From Ralstonia mannitolilytica (lineage in GTDB: Bacteria; Pseudomonadota; Gammaproteobacteria; Burkholderiales; Burkholderiaceae): 64,000 nt of DNA. Both the position numbers and the translations under genes were made by a program. This document shows, piece by piece, positions 15,873 to 23,910 of the stretch. The notes below the pieces were generated by a model. That model did no database searches. It saw nothing but the letters and a program-made list of their open reading frames with translations, and was not told the DNA's origin. The DNA lies in the NCBI RefSeq assembly GCF_905397375.1, contig NZ_CAJPVG010000014.1, positions 1 to 64,000 on the forward strand. Reading direction: 5' to 3'. Every line of letters starts with the position of its first letter. The stretch's first letter is position 1.

Positions 15873-17512
15873 TGCGCGTCCTTTGCCTTGCCGCGGATCA
15901 GCGCTTCCGGGTGGCGGTCCAGATAGTCGGTCAGCACGCGCACGGACGCGGCGGCCTTGGCCACCTGTTCCAGCGTATCGCGCGCATTGCGTTGCAGCGG
16001 GGCATCGTCAGAGAAGACCTGGCGCGCAGAATCCAGCGTGCGGCGGGCCTCGGCCAGCGTCTCCTTCATCTGCGGAGCGAGGTCGCTGTTGACGGTCTTG
16101 GCCAACTGCTCGGTCTGCTTGAGCGTGGCGTCGAGCGTGGTCAGCGTGCGGTGGACGTCCTGTCCGATCTGCTCGAACGGCACCTTGTTGAGCTTCTTGG
16201 CGATGCCGGCAATCTGCGCCTCGAGGTCGTCGGTCGGGTTGTCGGCAGTCGGGAAGACGTACGCACCGTCACGATCGCGCATGCCGAAGCGCGGCGGAGT
16301 CTTGTCGCGGTCCGCTGCGTCGATGAAGTCGAGGTTCACGAACTGCTGGCCCGTCAGCAGGCTCGCGCTCTTCAGCTGCGCGCGCATGCCGTTCTTCACC
16401 AGCACATCGAACTGCGTGCGGACGTCTTCGGCGGCGTGCTGCGGATTGTCGTCGCGGATGTCCATGCCGAAGCGGGTCGGGTACAGGGTAGCCGTCACGG
16501 GCAGCACGAACTCGTGGCGCTTCTTGCTGTAGTGGATGCCGATCGATTTGATCTCGCCCACATTGATGCCCTTGAACTCCACCGGCGCCCCCACGTTGAG
16601 GCCGCGCAGCGAGCGGTGGAAGTACATCACCACGGTCTGCGACAGGTGTTCCGGGTCCTTTAGCGCTGCAGTTTCGTTGCGCACGAGCTGGAACTGCGCG
16701 TCGGACGCAGCCGGTTCGTGATCGGCTTCCTCGGGCGTCTGGAACGCGATGCCGCCGAGCGCCACGGTCAGCAGCGATTGCGTATCGACCTTCAGCCCAT
16801 TGGCGTCGAGCTTGAGGTCGATGCCGCTGGCGTTCCAGAACCGCGTGCCGCGTGCCACAAACTTGTCGAACGGCGCGTTGACGAAGATGTGCAACGTCAC
16901 GCCCTTGCCGTCGGCGTCGATGTCGTAAGCCGTCACCTGGCCCACGCGCACGCGACGGAAATACACCGGCGCACCGATGTCGAGCGAGCCCAGGTCGGGT
17001 GCGTGCAGCGTGAATTGTTTGCCGGGCGCGTCGGCCGAAATGGCCGGCGGTGTGTCGAGGCCCCTGAAGACGGATTTCTTCTCTTGCGAGCGGCCGCCGT
17101 CCACGCCGATATAGGCGCCGGAGAGCAACGTGCCGAGCCCCGAAATGCTGCCGGCCGCCACGCGCGGGCGCACCACCCAGAAGCGCGTGTCCGATGCGGC
17201 GAACGCCTTGCCGTCATGCGTCAGTTCGATCAGCACGACGGCGCCGGAGCGGTCGTCGGTCAGCCCGACCGCCTTGACCACGCCGATATCGACGCTCTTG
17301 TATTTGACGCGCGTCTTGCCGGCCTCGATGCCCTCGGCCGAGCTGAACGTGACGGTGACCTGCGCGCCGCGCGCCAGGATCACCCGCGCCATGAGTGTGG
17401 CGCCCACCACGAGCGCCACGATCGGCACCAGCCAGATCAGCGAGGGCAGCCAGCGCTTGCGCTTCGTGCGGCGCGGCGCCGGAATGTTTTCGTTATCGAC
17501 GGGGTCGGTCAT
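15869..17512 (-). CDS. pqiB: PqiB intermembrane transport protein (MCE/MlaD domains)
   Basis: 547 residues. Basic N-terminus then one membrane helix at about 20-42 (SLIWLVPIVALVVGATLMA), followed by three MCE/MlaD repeats, each with a strand of the type VTVTFSSAEGIEAGKTRVKYKSV, and a helical C-terminus (LNKVPFEQIGQDVHRTLTTL). In E. coli PqiB hexamers form a tube that carries lipids between inner and outer membranes. Length matches E. coli PqiB (about 546). Overlaps both neighbours by 4 bp. Confidence 0.93.
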   Translation of the reverse strand: MTDPVDNENIPAPRRTKRKRWLPSLIWLVPIVALVVGATLMARVILARGAQVTVTFSSAEGIEAGKTRVKYKSVDIGVVKAVGLTDDRSGAVVLIELTHDGKAFAASDTRFWVVRPRVAAGSISGLGTLLSGAYIGVDGGRSQEKKSVFRGLDTPPAISADAPGKQFTLHAPDLGSLDIGAPVYFRRVRVGQVTAYDIDADGKGVTLHIFVNAPFDKFVARGTRFWNASGIDLKLDANGLKVDTQSLLTVALGGIAFQTPEEADHEPAASDAQFQLVRNETAALKDPEHLSQTVVMYFHRSLRGLNVGAPVEFKGINVGEIKSIGIHYSKKRHEFVLPVTATLYPTRFGMDIRDDNPQHAAEDVRTQFDVLVKNGMRAQLKSASLLTGQQFVNLDFIDAADRDKTPPRFGMRDRDGAYVFPTADNPTDDLEAQIAGIAKKLNKVPFEQIGQDVHRTLTTLDATLKQTEQLAKTVNSDLAPQMKETLAEARRTLDSARQVFSDDAPLQRNARDTLEQVAKAAASVRVLTDYLDRHPEALIRGKAKDAQ

Positions 17513-18246
17513 ACATCGGTCTCTTCGGGATCGGGCTCGTCGATGACGTCCCAGATCAGGCGGGGATCAAAACAGCGGGCGGCGAACATGGTCAGCACCA
17601 CCACGGCGGCAAACGGGCCGACACCAGGGCCGGGCTTGATGATGGCCAGCGTCGAGAGGTGCACAAGACCTGCGAGCAGCGTCACCACAAACACATCGAG
17701 CATCGACCACCGGCCGATGATCTCGACCAGCGCATACAGGCGCGTGCGCAGGCGCGGGTTCCAGTGCCAGCGTTGCTGCACCGAAAGGCACAGCACCGCG
17801 AGGATGCCGAGCTTGGCCAGCGGCACCAGGAAGCTTGCGATGAACACGATGATGGCCAGGTGCCACGAGCCCGACGTCCAGAGGTAGACGATCCCGCTCA
17901 TGATGGTGTCCTGCTGCGTGCCGAGGAGGGTGTCGGTAATCATCACCGGCAGCAGGTTGGCCGGCAGGTACATGGCGGCTGCCGCAATCAGCAGCGCCCA
18001 GCAGCGCGCCAGGCTGTCGGGCTTGCGCACGTGCAGGGGCGACATGCAGCGCGGGCAGACTGGCGCTGGGGCGGTTTCGTCGGGCGCGTCTTCGTGGGTC
18101 AGCACCGCTCGCGTGGCGGCCTCTGATTCGGGCATGCGCGCCAGCAGGCCGCAGCGCTCGCATGTCACCAGGCCATGCGCGGCGGCGCGCAGCGGGCGGG
18201 CTTGTTGCGCCGGCTGTGCGGAGGCAGGCGTGGTGGCGCTGCTCAT
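17509..18246 (-). CDS. pqiA: PqiA family membrane protein, second half
   Basis: 245 residues from ATG at 18246, overlapping the stop of the preceding pqiA gene by ATGA. It has two zinc-ribbon-like Cys pairs (CERCG near residue 30, CPRCM near 66), then four hydrophobic helices including LLIAAAAMYLPANLLPVMIT and the typical GSWHLAIIVFIASFLVPLAK. E. coli PqiA is one protein of about 417 residues with two such modules; here they are two genes. It is the inner-membrane partner of PqiB. Confidence 0.9.
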   Translation of the reverse strand: MSSATTPASAQPAQQARPLRAAAHGLVTCERCGLLARMPESEAATRAVLTHEDAPDETAPAPVCPRCMSPLHVRKPDSLARCWALLIAAAAMYLPANLLPVMITDTLLGTQQDTIMSGIVYLWTSGSWHLAIIVFIASFLVPLAKLGILAVLCLSVQQRWHWNPRLRTRLYALVEIIGRWSMLDVFVVTLLAGLVHLSTLAIIKPGPGVGPFAAVVVLTMFAARCFDPRLIWDVIDEPDPEETDV

Positions 18247-19022
18247 GAGCGCTTCTCCCCAGGCCGGGCGGCGGCATCTACGCCCGTGGGCGCGTCCACT
18301 TGCGAGCCCGGCGGCAGCGTCAGGCCGATCTCGCGCCAGAACGGCCGCAGGTCGATCGACAACGCCACCGTCAGGAACACGGTCAGCGCGGCAAACGCCC
18401 ACAAGCCTGCATCGGCTTCCAGCGACACCATGCGTGCCACTTTGATGAGGGCCACCACCACGCCCAGCATGAAGATCTCGACCATCGCCCACGGGCGAAT
18501 CAACGCTGCCGCGCGCAGCACCAGCGCGGCGGCCGGATGCTGCCGCCCGCGCCATCGCGCGATGAGCAGCGGCGCCAGCACCGACATGTACATCAGCGGA
18601 AAAAACACCGTGGTGAGCGCCACCAGCACGGCAGTGAACAGCATGTCGTAGTCATACAGCGCCACGATGGCACCCCAGAGCGTGGTGGCGTGCCGGTTGC
18701 CGCCGCCGTTCATCTCGGCAATCGGAAAGATGTTCGCGACGATGTAGACGATGAGGCCCGTCACCACCAGCGGCAGCAGCACCGACAGGCGCTCGCTCTG
18801 GTTGCGGTACAGCTTCACGCCGCAGCGCGTGCAGTGCGCCTCTTCATCGAGCGCAATGACTTCGTGGCGATGCAGGGTGTCGCAATGCTCGCAGGCGATC
18901 CAGGCATCCGGATCGCCCGGCAGCGGTTGCGCGACCGGGGCGGCCTTGGCGTCGAGGGCATCGCCCGCTGCGCGCCATGATCGCGGCAGCGGGAAGGGGA
19001 ATTTCACGGTTAACAGCTCCAT
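18243..19022 (-). CDS. pqiA: PqiA family membrane protein, first half
   Basis: 259 residues starting at ATG 19022. Cys pairs ACEHCDTLH and CTRCGVKLYRN lie at about 43-70, then four membrane helices beginning LSVLLPLVVTGLIVYIVANIFP and a second pair with RPWAMVEIFMLGVVVALIK. This is the N-terminal PqiA module as a separate polypeptide, first gene of the minus-strand operon pqiA-pqiA-pqiB-pqiC. A palindrome-bearing promoter region lies 70-95 bp upstream. Confidence 0.9.
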   Translation of the reverse strand: MELLTVKFPFPLPRSWRAAGDALDAKAAPVAQPLPGDPDAWIACEHCDTLHRHEVIALDEEAHCTRCGVKLYRNQSERLSVLLPLVVTGLIVYIVANIFPIAEMNGGGNRHATTLWGAIVALYDYDMLFTAVLVALTTVFFPLMYMSVLAPLLIARWRGRQHPAAALVLRAAALIRPWAMVEIFMLGVVVALIKVARMVSLEADAGLWAFAALTVFLTVALSIDLRPFWREIGLTLPPGSQVDAPTGVDAAARPGEKRS

Positions 19023-19090
19023 CGTCGGGCTGAAGGCGCAGCGGCAGCGTTGAATTCACGCGGGACGGCGCACCGACAGTCGGGCAGGCG

Positions 19091-19116
19091 ATTATACATA
19101 CAGGGTTGAATGTATA
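19091..19116 (-). promoter_or_regulatory. Promoter and operator candidate of the pqi operon
   Basis: On the minus strand TATAAT (complement of 19091-19096) forms a consensus -10 about 70 bp before the pqiA start. It overlaps a perfect inverted repeat, TATACAT (19093-19099) with ATGTATA (19110-19116), 10-bp spacer. A regulator bound there would block the -10. No good -35 is visible, so activation may be needed. Confidence 0.45.
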
Positions 19117-19260
19117 GCTGAGTGCCGGCTTCCGCATTTTGACGCACGGTCACAAGCAAATATCCCGCCAATCAGCGCGTTCGACGATGGGCACCGGGTG
19201 ATGGCGGAACGGCCCTTGCTGAGTTGGAGGGGCACATCCTCAACCTCAAAGGAGCCATTC

Positions 19261-19773
19261 ATGACGTATCTCCGTGCATCTTCTCTTGTAGTCGCGCTGG
19301 CGCTGGCAGGCGGTACCGCGGCGGCGTATGCCCAGACGGGGGCGGCCCAATCGAACAGCACGGCGGGGGGCAGCACCATGTCGCCGGCCGGCGGTACCAG
19401 CACCGACGCAACGGCCACGGGCACGGGGGGCACCGCCGTCAATGGCGGCTCGACGGGCAGCGGCCGGGACGCCACCCGTAATCGCAATGCCACCGGCAAG
19501 CAAGGGCGCTCCGGCAATACATCGTCGCGCTCCGGTTCCAGCGGCGGCTATGGCGGCAGCGCGAACGATTCGACCGGCAGCACGACCGGCGGCGGTTCGG
19601 GCGGGGTCGGGGTCGGCGCCCCGGGTACCGGCGGCTCGATGGGCGCGCCGGGCGGGGGCAATGGCGGCGGTGCTGCCGGCTCGGGCGGTGTCGGTGGCGG
19701 CGTCGGTGGCGGAGCAGGCAGCGGGGGCGCCGGCGGCGCCGCGGGCGGCGGCGGCGGTGGGAGCGGCCGCTAA
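19261..19773 (+). CDS. Secreted glycine-rich low-complexity protein
   Basis: 170 residues from ATG at 19261, preceded by CAAAGGAGCC. A signal peptide ends after GGTAAAYAQ (about residue 25). The mature chain is Gly/Ser/Thr/Ala low-complexity throughout, becoming almost pure glycine at the C-terminus (from about residue 125). No Cys or aromatic pattern. Such proteins can be extracellular or envelope-associated, but function is unknown. The stop codon lies in the first unit of an 11-bp tandem repeat. The secreted Gly/Ser-tailed protein at 35083 is similar in design. Confidence 0.7.
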   Translation: MTYLRASSLVVALALAGGTAAAYAQTGAAQSNSTAGGSTMSPAGGTSTDATATGTGGTAVNGGSTGSGRDATRNRNATGKQGRSGNTSSRSGSSGGYGGSANDSTGSTTGGGSGGVGVGAPGTGGSMGAPGGGNGGGAAGSGGVGGGVGGGAGSGGAGGAAGGGGGGSGR

Positions 19774-19830
19774 CCGCCCGCTAACCGCCCGCTAACCGCC
19801 CGCTAACCGCCCGCTAACCTGCTGCTAACG
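19770..19830. repeat. 11-bp tandem repeat, four exact copies plus two degenerate
   Basis: The unit CTAACCGCCCG starts at 19770, 19781, 19792 and 19803. Diverged copies begin at 19814 (CTAACCTGCTG) and 19825 (CTAACG). Each unit carries TAA; the first supplies the stop of the Gly-rich gene, and the array runs into the end of fghA. Copy number could vary between strains. Confidence 0.9.
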
Positions 19831-20688
19831 CAGTTGCGCTGCGTGATGCAGCAGGTGATCTTCGATGAAGGTCTCGATGAAGTAGTAGCCGTGGTCGTAG
19901 CCGTGGTGGCGGCGCAGTTGCAGCGGCTGCCCGGCTGCGGCGCACGCGGCGGCAAAGTCTTCCGGATACAACTGCTCGGCGAGGAATTTGTCGGCCTCGC
20001 CCTGATCGATCAGGATGCCGCCCGGAAACGGGCATGAAGCCAGCCGCATCAATTGCGTAGCGTCGTGCGCCGCCCAGGCGGTGCGGTCCTCCCCGAGATA
20101 CCCGGTGAAGGCCTTGATGCCCCACGGGCACACCGACGGGTGCGCGATGGGTGCAAACGCCGACACCGAAGCAAAGCGCTCCCGATGGCGCAGGGCCAGC
20201 GTCAACGCGCCGTGGCCGCCCATCGAATGCCCGAAGATTCCGATGCGTCCGGGTGCCACGGGAAACGCCACGCGCGCAATGTGATGCAGCTCGTCCGCGA
20301 CGTAGCTTTCCATGCGGTAGTGCTCGCGCCACGGGGCCTGCGTCGCGTCCAGATAAAAACCGGCGGCGATGCCGAAATCCCAGTGGTCGGCTTCGCCGGG
20401 GACGTTTGCGCCGCGCGGGCTGGTGTCGGGCCCGATCAGGATGAGCCCCTCGCGTGCGGCCACGCGTTGCGCGCCGGCTTTGATGGCGAACGTCTCTTCC
20501 GTAGACGTCAGCCCGGCCAGATAGAACAGCGCAGGGCACCGCGTGCCGGCCAGCGCCTGCGGCGGCAGGTAGGCCGAGAAGCGCATCGGCAGCCCAATCA
20601 CCGCTGAGTCATGCCGATAAAACCGCTGCACGCCGCCAAAGCAGGCGTGCTCCGAAATCAGTTCAAGCGCGGGTGTCGGACTCGTCAT
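19825..20688 (-). CDS. fghA: S-formylglutathione hydrolase
   Basis: 287 residues, esterase D / FghA family. The nucleophile elbow GHSMGG places Ser155. The conserved YLAGLTSTEETFAIKAGAQ segment and the C-terminal HHGYDHGYYFIETF carry the typical family signature including the catalytic His; the Asp is in LIDQGEADKFL. It hydrolyses S-formylglutathione to formate and glutathione in the cytoplasm, the second step of formaldehyde detoxification. Gap to frmA upstream is 11 bp, so the pair is an operon. Confidence 0.95.
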   Translation of the reverse strand: MTSPTPALELISEHACFGGVQRFYRHDSAVIGLPMRFSAYLPPQALAGTRCPALFYLAGLTSTEETFAIKAGAQRVAAREGLILIGPDTSPRGANVPGEADHWDFGIAAGFYLDATQAPWREHYRMESYVADELHHIARVAFPVAPGRIGIFGHSMGGHGALTLALRHRERFASVSAFAPIAHPSVCPWGIKAFTGYLGEDRTAWAAHDATQLMRLASCPFPGGILIDQGEADKFLAEQLYPEDFAAACAAAGQPLQLRRHHGYDHGYYFIETFIEDHLLHHAAQLR

Positions 20689-20699
20689 CGCGTGGCGCC

Positions 20700-21806
20700 T
20701 CAGTACAGCACGACGGAGCGGATCGACTCGCCGCGCTTCATCAGGTCAAAGCCCTCGTTGATGCGATCCAGCGGCAGCGTGTGCGTGATGAGGTCGTCGA
20801 TGTTGAGCTTGCCTTCCATGTACCAGTCGACGATCTTCGGCACGTCGGTGCGGCCTCGCGCGCCCCCAAAGGCCGAGCCTTTCCACTGCCGGCCCGTCAC
20901 GAGCTGGAACGGGCGTGTACTGATCTCCGCGCCGGCCTCGGCCACGCCGATGATGATCGACTGGCCCCAGCCCTTGTGCGTGCACTCCAGCGCCTGGCGC
21001 ATGACCTTCGTGTTGCCGATGCATTCGAACGAGTAATCCGCGCCGCCGTCGGTGAGCTGGATGATGTGGTCCACCACGTTTTCCACATCGTTGGGGTTGA
21101 TGAAATGCGTCATGCCGAACTTGCGTGCCATCGCCTCGCGCGCGGGGTTCAGGTCCACGCCGATGATCTTGTCGGCGCCGACCATCTTGGCGCCCTGGAT
21201 CACGTTCAGCCCGATGCCACCCAGACCGAACACGACCACGTTGGCACCGGCTTCCACCTTGGCGGTGTAGACCACCGCGCCCACGCCCGTCGTCACGCCG
21301 CAGCCGATGTAGCAGACCTTGTCAAACGGTGCGTCGGGGCGGATCTTCGCCAGCGCAATTTCCGGCACCACGATGTGATTCGCAAACGTTGACGTGCCCA
21401 TGTAGTGGAACAGCGGCTTGCCATCGAGCGAGAAGCGCGACGTGCCGTCCGGCATCAGGCCCTTGCCCTGCGTGGCGCGAATCGCCTGGCACAGGTTCGT
21501 CTTGCGCGACAGGCAGAACTTGCACTGGCGGCATTCCGGTGTGTAAAGCGGAATCACGTGGTCGCCCGCTTTCAATGACGTCACGCCCGCGCCCACCTCC
21601 AGCACCACGCCCGCGCCTTCATGGCCGAGGATCGCCGGGAAGATGCCTTCCGGGTCGGCACCCGAGAGCGTGTAGTAATCGGTATGGCAGATGCCGGTCG
21701 CCTTGATCTCGACGAGCACCTCGCCGGCACGCGGGCCTTGCAGGTCGACTTCTTCCACGGTGAGCGGAGCACCGGCTTTCCAGGCGATGGCGGCTTTCGT
21801 TTTCAT
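20700..21806 (-). CDS. frmA: S-(hydroxymethyl)glutathione dehydrogenase / class III alcohol dehydrogenase
   Basis: 368 residues from ATG at 21806 (MKTKAAIAWKAGAPL). AAAGGA lies six bases before this ATG and directly abuts an alternative ATG at 21812, favouring the inner start. Zinc ligands are visible in GICHTDYYTLSG (catalytic Cys) with GHEGAG, and in the structural CRQCKFCLSRKTNLC. The NAD fold is at VFGLGGIGLNVIQGAKMVGA. It oxidises the spontaneous formaldehyde-glutathione adduct using NAD. First gene of the fghA operon; no FrmR-type repressor is adjacent. Confidence 0.95.
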   Translation of the reverse strand: MKTKAAIAWKAGAPLTVEEVDLQGPRAGEVLVEIKATGICHTDYYTLSGADPEGIFPAILGHEGAGVVLEVGAGVTSLKAGDHVIPLYTPECRQCKFCLSRKTNLCQAIRATQGKGLMPDGTSRFSLDGKPLFHYMGTSTFANHIVVPEIALAKIRPDAPFDKVCYIGCGVTTGVGAVVYTAKVEAGANVVVFGLGGIGLNVIQGAKMVGADKIIGVDLNPAREAMARKFGMTHFINPNDVENVVDHIIQLTDGGADYSFECIGNTKVMRQALECTHKGWGQSIIIGVAEAGAEISTRPFQLVTGRQWKGSAFGGARGRTDVPKIVDWYMEGKLNIDDLITHTLPLDRINEGFDLMKRGESIRSVVLY

Positions 21807-22009
21807 GCGCATTCCTTTTCTGAAGTGGAGCCAGCCCGACCCGGGCAGCGTAGTGAGTGCGATTGTAGGACGATGTCTGCCGCGGCAACGTGCCAGCAAC
21901 GTCATGTTCGGCACATCAGACTTCAGATTTTCTTACGACGGCCGTTTCTTGTGCGACGGCAGGCCGACAGGGCCGCGTGCCGCATGCCTTACATGGCGGA
22001 ACCCCCGCC

Positions 22010-23836
22010 ATGGGCCTCGTAGGAAACCATACCGTGCTTGCATCCATCCGTACTCGCATTTTGCTCACCTGCGTTGCCATCGTGGTCGGCGCATTGACCT
22101 TCGCTGGCGGTCTCAACTATCTCGTCACCCGTTCGTACAACGAAGAATCGGCCCGGCTGAGCCTGCAGGCGAACGTGCGCGGCCGGACTTCCGCCATTGA
22201 CGAGTGGGTCGCCACCAAGACGCAGATGGTTGCGTCGCTGCAGGACGTCGCGCTCAGCGCCGATCCAGTTCCGCTGTTCAAGGCCGTGCATCAGGCTGGC
22301 GGCTTCATCAACATCTATGTCGGGTACCCCGACAAGTCGTACAAGTTCTCGAACCCTGAGGGCATTCCGCCCACCTACGACCCGACCGCGCGGCCTTGGT
22401 ACAAGCAGGCGGTGGAAGCAGGTAAGCCGGTGGTGACGCCGCCGTACGTGAGCGCGAGCACGGGGCAGCTCGTTGTAACCTTTGCGGTGCCTATCCTGCA
22501 GGGTGGCGCGCTCAAGGGCGTGATCGGCGGTGATGTGGCCATGGACAGCGTGATCGCGAACGTGAAGTCCATCCGGCCGACCCCTGCCAGCTTTGGCTTC
22601 CTCGTCAATGCCGCAGGCAAGATCGTCGCGCATTCCAACGACAAGCTCACCCTCAAGCCGGCGACCGAGTTGTCCGCGGCGCTCACTGAGAGCGCGCTGG
22701 CCGCATTGGGGCAGGTCGACAAGCTCACGGAAGTCACGATTGACGGCGTTCCCAAGCTGCTCTGGCGCCAGGGCGTGAAGGGCACCGACTGGAGTCTCAT
22801 CGTTGCGCTAGACGAGTCCGATGCCACTGCCGGCCTGCGTTCGCTGGTGATGACGTCGATTGGCGCGCTGGTGGGCGTGGCCATCGTTGCGGCACTCATC
22901 GTGGGTGCGATGACGGCACGTGCGTTCCGCCGCCTGTCGATGATCCGCGATGCCATGGACGACATCGGCTCGGGCAGCGGCGACCTCACCAAGCGCCTGC
23001 CGTCCGACGGCGAAGACGAAGTCGCCCAGATCGCGCGTTCGTTCAATACCTTCGCAGACAAGCTCACCGCGGTGATGCAGCAGATCCGCCTGGGCAGCGA
23101 TTCGGTGCGCTCGGCCGCGCAGGAGATTGCCGCCGGCAACGCAGACCTCTCGCAGCGCACGGAAGAGCAAGCCAGCTCGCTGGAAGAAACCGCATCGAGC
23201 ATGGAAGAGCTGACGAGCATCGTGAAGCAGAACGCCGACAACGCGCGTCAGGCCAGCCAGCTTGCCGTGACGGCGTCGGACGTTGCTACGCGCGGCGGCG
23301 AGGTGGTCGGCCAGGTCGTGCAGACCATGGGCGGCATCAACGAGAGCAGCAAGAAGATCGCCGACATCATCGGCGTGATCGAAAGCATCGCCTTCCAGAC
23401 CAACATCCTGGCGTTGAACGCCGCGGTGGAAGCGGCACGTGCCGGCGAGCAGGGCCGCGGCTTTGCCGTCGTGGCCAGCGAAGTGCGCAGCCTCGCGCAG
23501 CGCTCGGCCGGTGCCGCAAAGGAAATCAAGGCGCTGATCCACGACTCGGTGGACCGCGTCGCCAACGGCACGGCGCTGGTGGACCAGGCCGGCGTGACGA
23601 TGGCGGAGATCGTCGATGCGGTGAAGCGCGTGACCGACATCATGGGTGAGATTTCCGCCGCGTCGGAAGAGCAGAGCAGCGGCATCGAGCAGGTCAACCA
23701 GGCCGTCAACCAGATGGACCAGGTGACGCAGCAGAACGCCGCACTCGTGGAGCAGGCCGCCGCCGCCGCGGAATCGCTGGAGGAGCAGGCCCGCAACCTG
23801 AACGAGGCGGTGGGGATGTTCCGGCTTTCGCACTGA
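22010..23836 (+). CDS. Methyl-accepting chemotaxis protein with dCache sensor
   Basis: 608 residues from ATG at 22010. A GTG at 22034 (VLASIRTRILLTCV), preceded by TAGGAAAC, is a credible alternative. The first membrane helix (LLTCVAIVVGALTFAGGL) is followed by a periplasmic dCache domain with the hallmark DPTARPWYKQA near residue 130. Then come a second helix near 285, HAMP, and the cytoplasmic coiled coil with the signalling tip IAFQTNILALNAAVEAARAG. The region ELTSIVKQNADNARQ marks methylation helix 1. There is no C-terminal CheR/CheB pentapeptide. dCache receptors often bind amino acids or carboxylates; the ligand here is unknown. Confidence 0.93.
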   Translation: MGLVGNHTVLASIRTRILLTCVAIVVGALTFAGGLNYLVTRSYNEESARLSLQANVRGRTSAIDEWVATKTQMVASLQDVALSADPVPLFKAVHQAGGFINIYVGYPDKSYKFSNPEGIPPTYDPTARPWYKQAVEAGKPVVTPPYVSASTGQLVVTFAVPILQGGALKGVIGGDVAMDSVIANVKSIRPTPASFGFLVNAAGKIVAHSNDKLTLKPATELSAALTESALAALGQVDKLTEVTIDGVPKLLWRQGVKGTDWSLIVALDESDATAGLRSLVMTSIGALVGVAIVAALIVGAMTARAFRRLSMIRDAMDDIGSGSGDLTKRLPSDGEDEVAQIARSFNTFADKLTAVMQQIRLGSDSVRSAAQEIAAGNADLSQRTEEQASSLEETASSMEELTSIVKQNADNARQASQLAVTASDVATRGGEVVGQVVQTMGGINESSKKIADIIGVIESIAFQTNILALNAAVEAARAGEQGRGFAVVASEVRSLAQRSAGAAKEIKALIHDSVDRVANGTALVDQAGVTMAEIVDAVKRVTDIMGEISAASEEQSSGIEQVNQAVNQMDQVTQQNAALVEQAAAAAESLEEQARNLNEAVGMFRLSH

Positions 23837-23862
23837 GTGCCGCACAGTCGCAACGGTTGACG

Positions 23863-23897
23863 AGGCCGGGCCCGCTGCTGATGCGGGCGCCCGGCCT
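23863..23897. terminator. Bidirectional hairpin between convergent genes
   Basis: AGGCCGGGC (23863-23871) pairs with GCCCGGCCT (23889-23897), and an inner CCCGC/GCGGG extends it. It lies 26 bp after the chemoreceptor stop and 14 bp before the end of the convergent GGDEF gene. Short T-rich sequence follows on the plus strand. Confidence 0.65.
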
Positions 23898-23910
23898 TGT
23901 GCTTTGCAGG

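Noticed and set aside
19770..19830. Possible CRISPR-like array
   Set aside because: Units are 11 bp and contiguous with no unique spacers.
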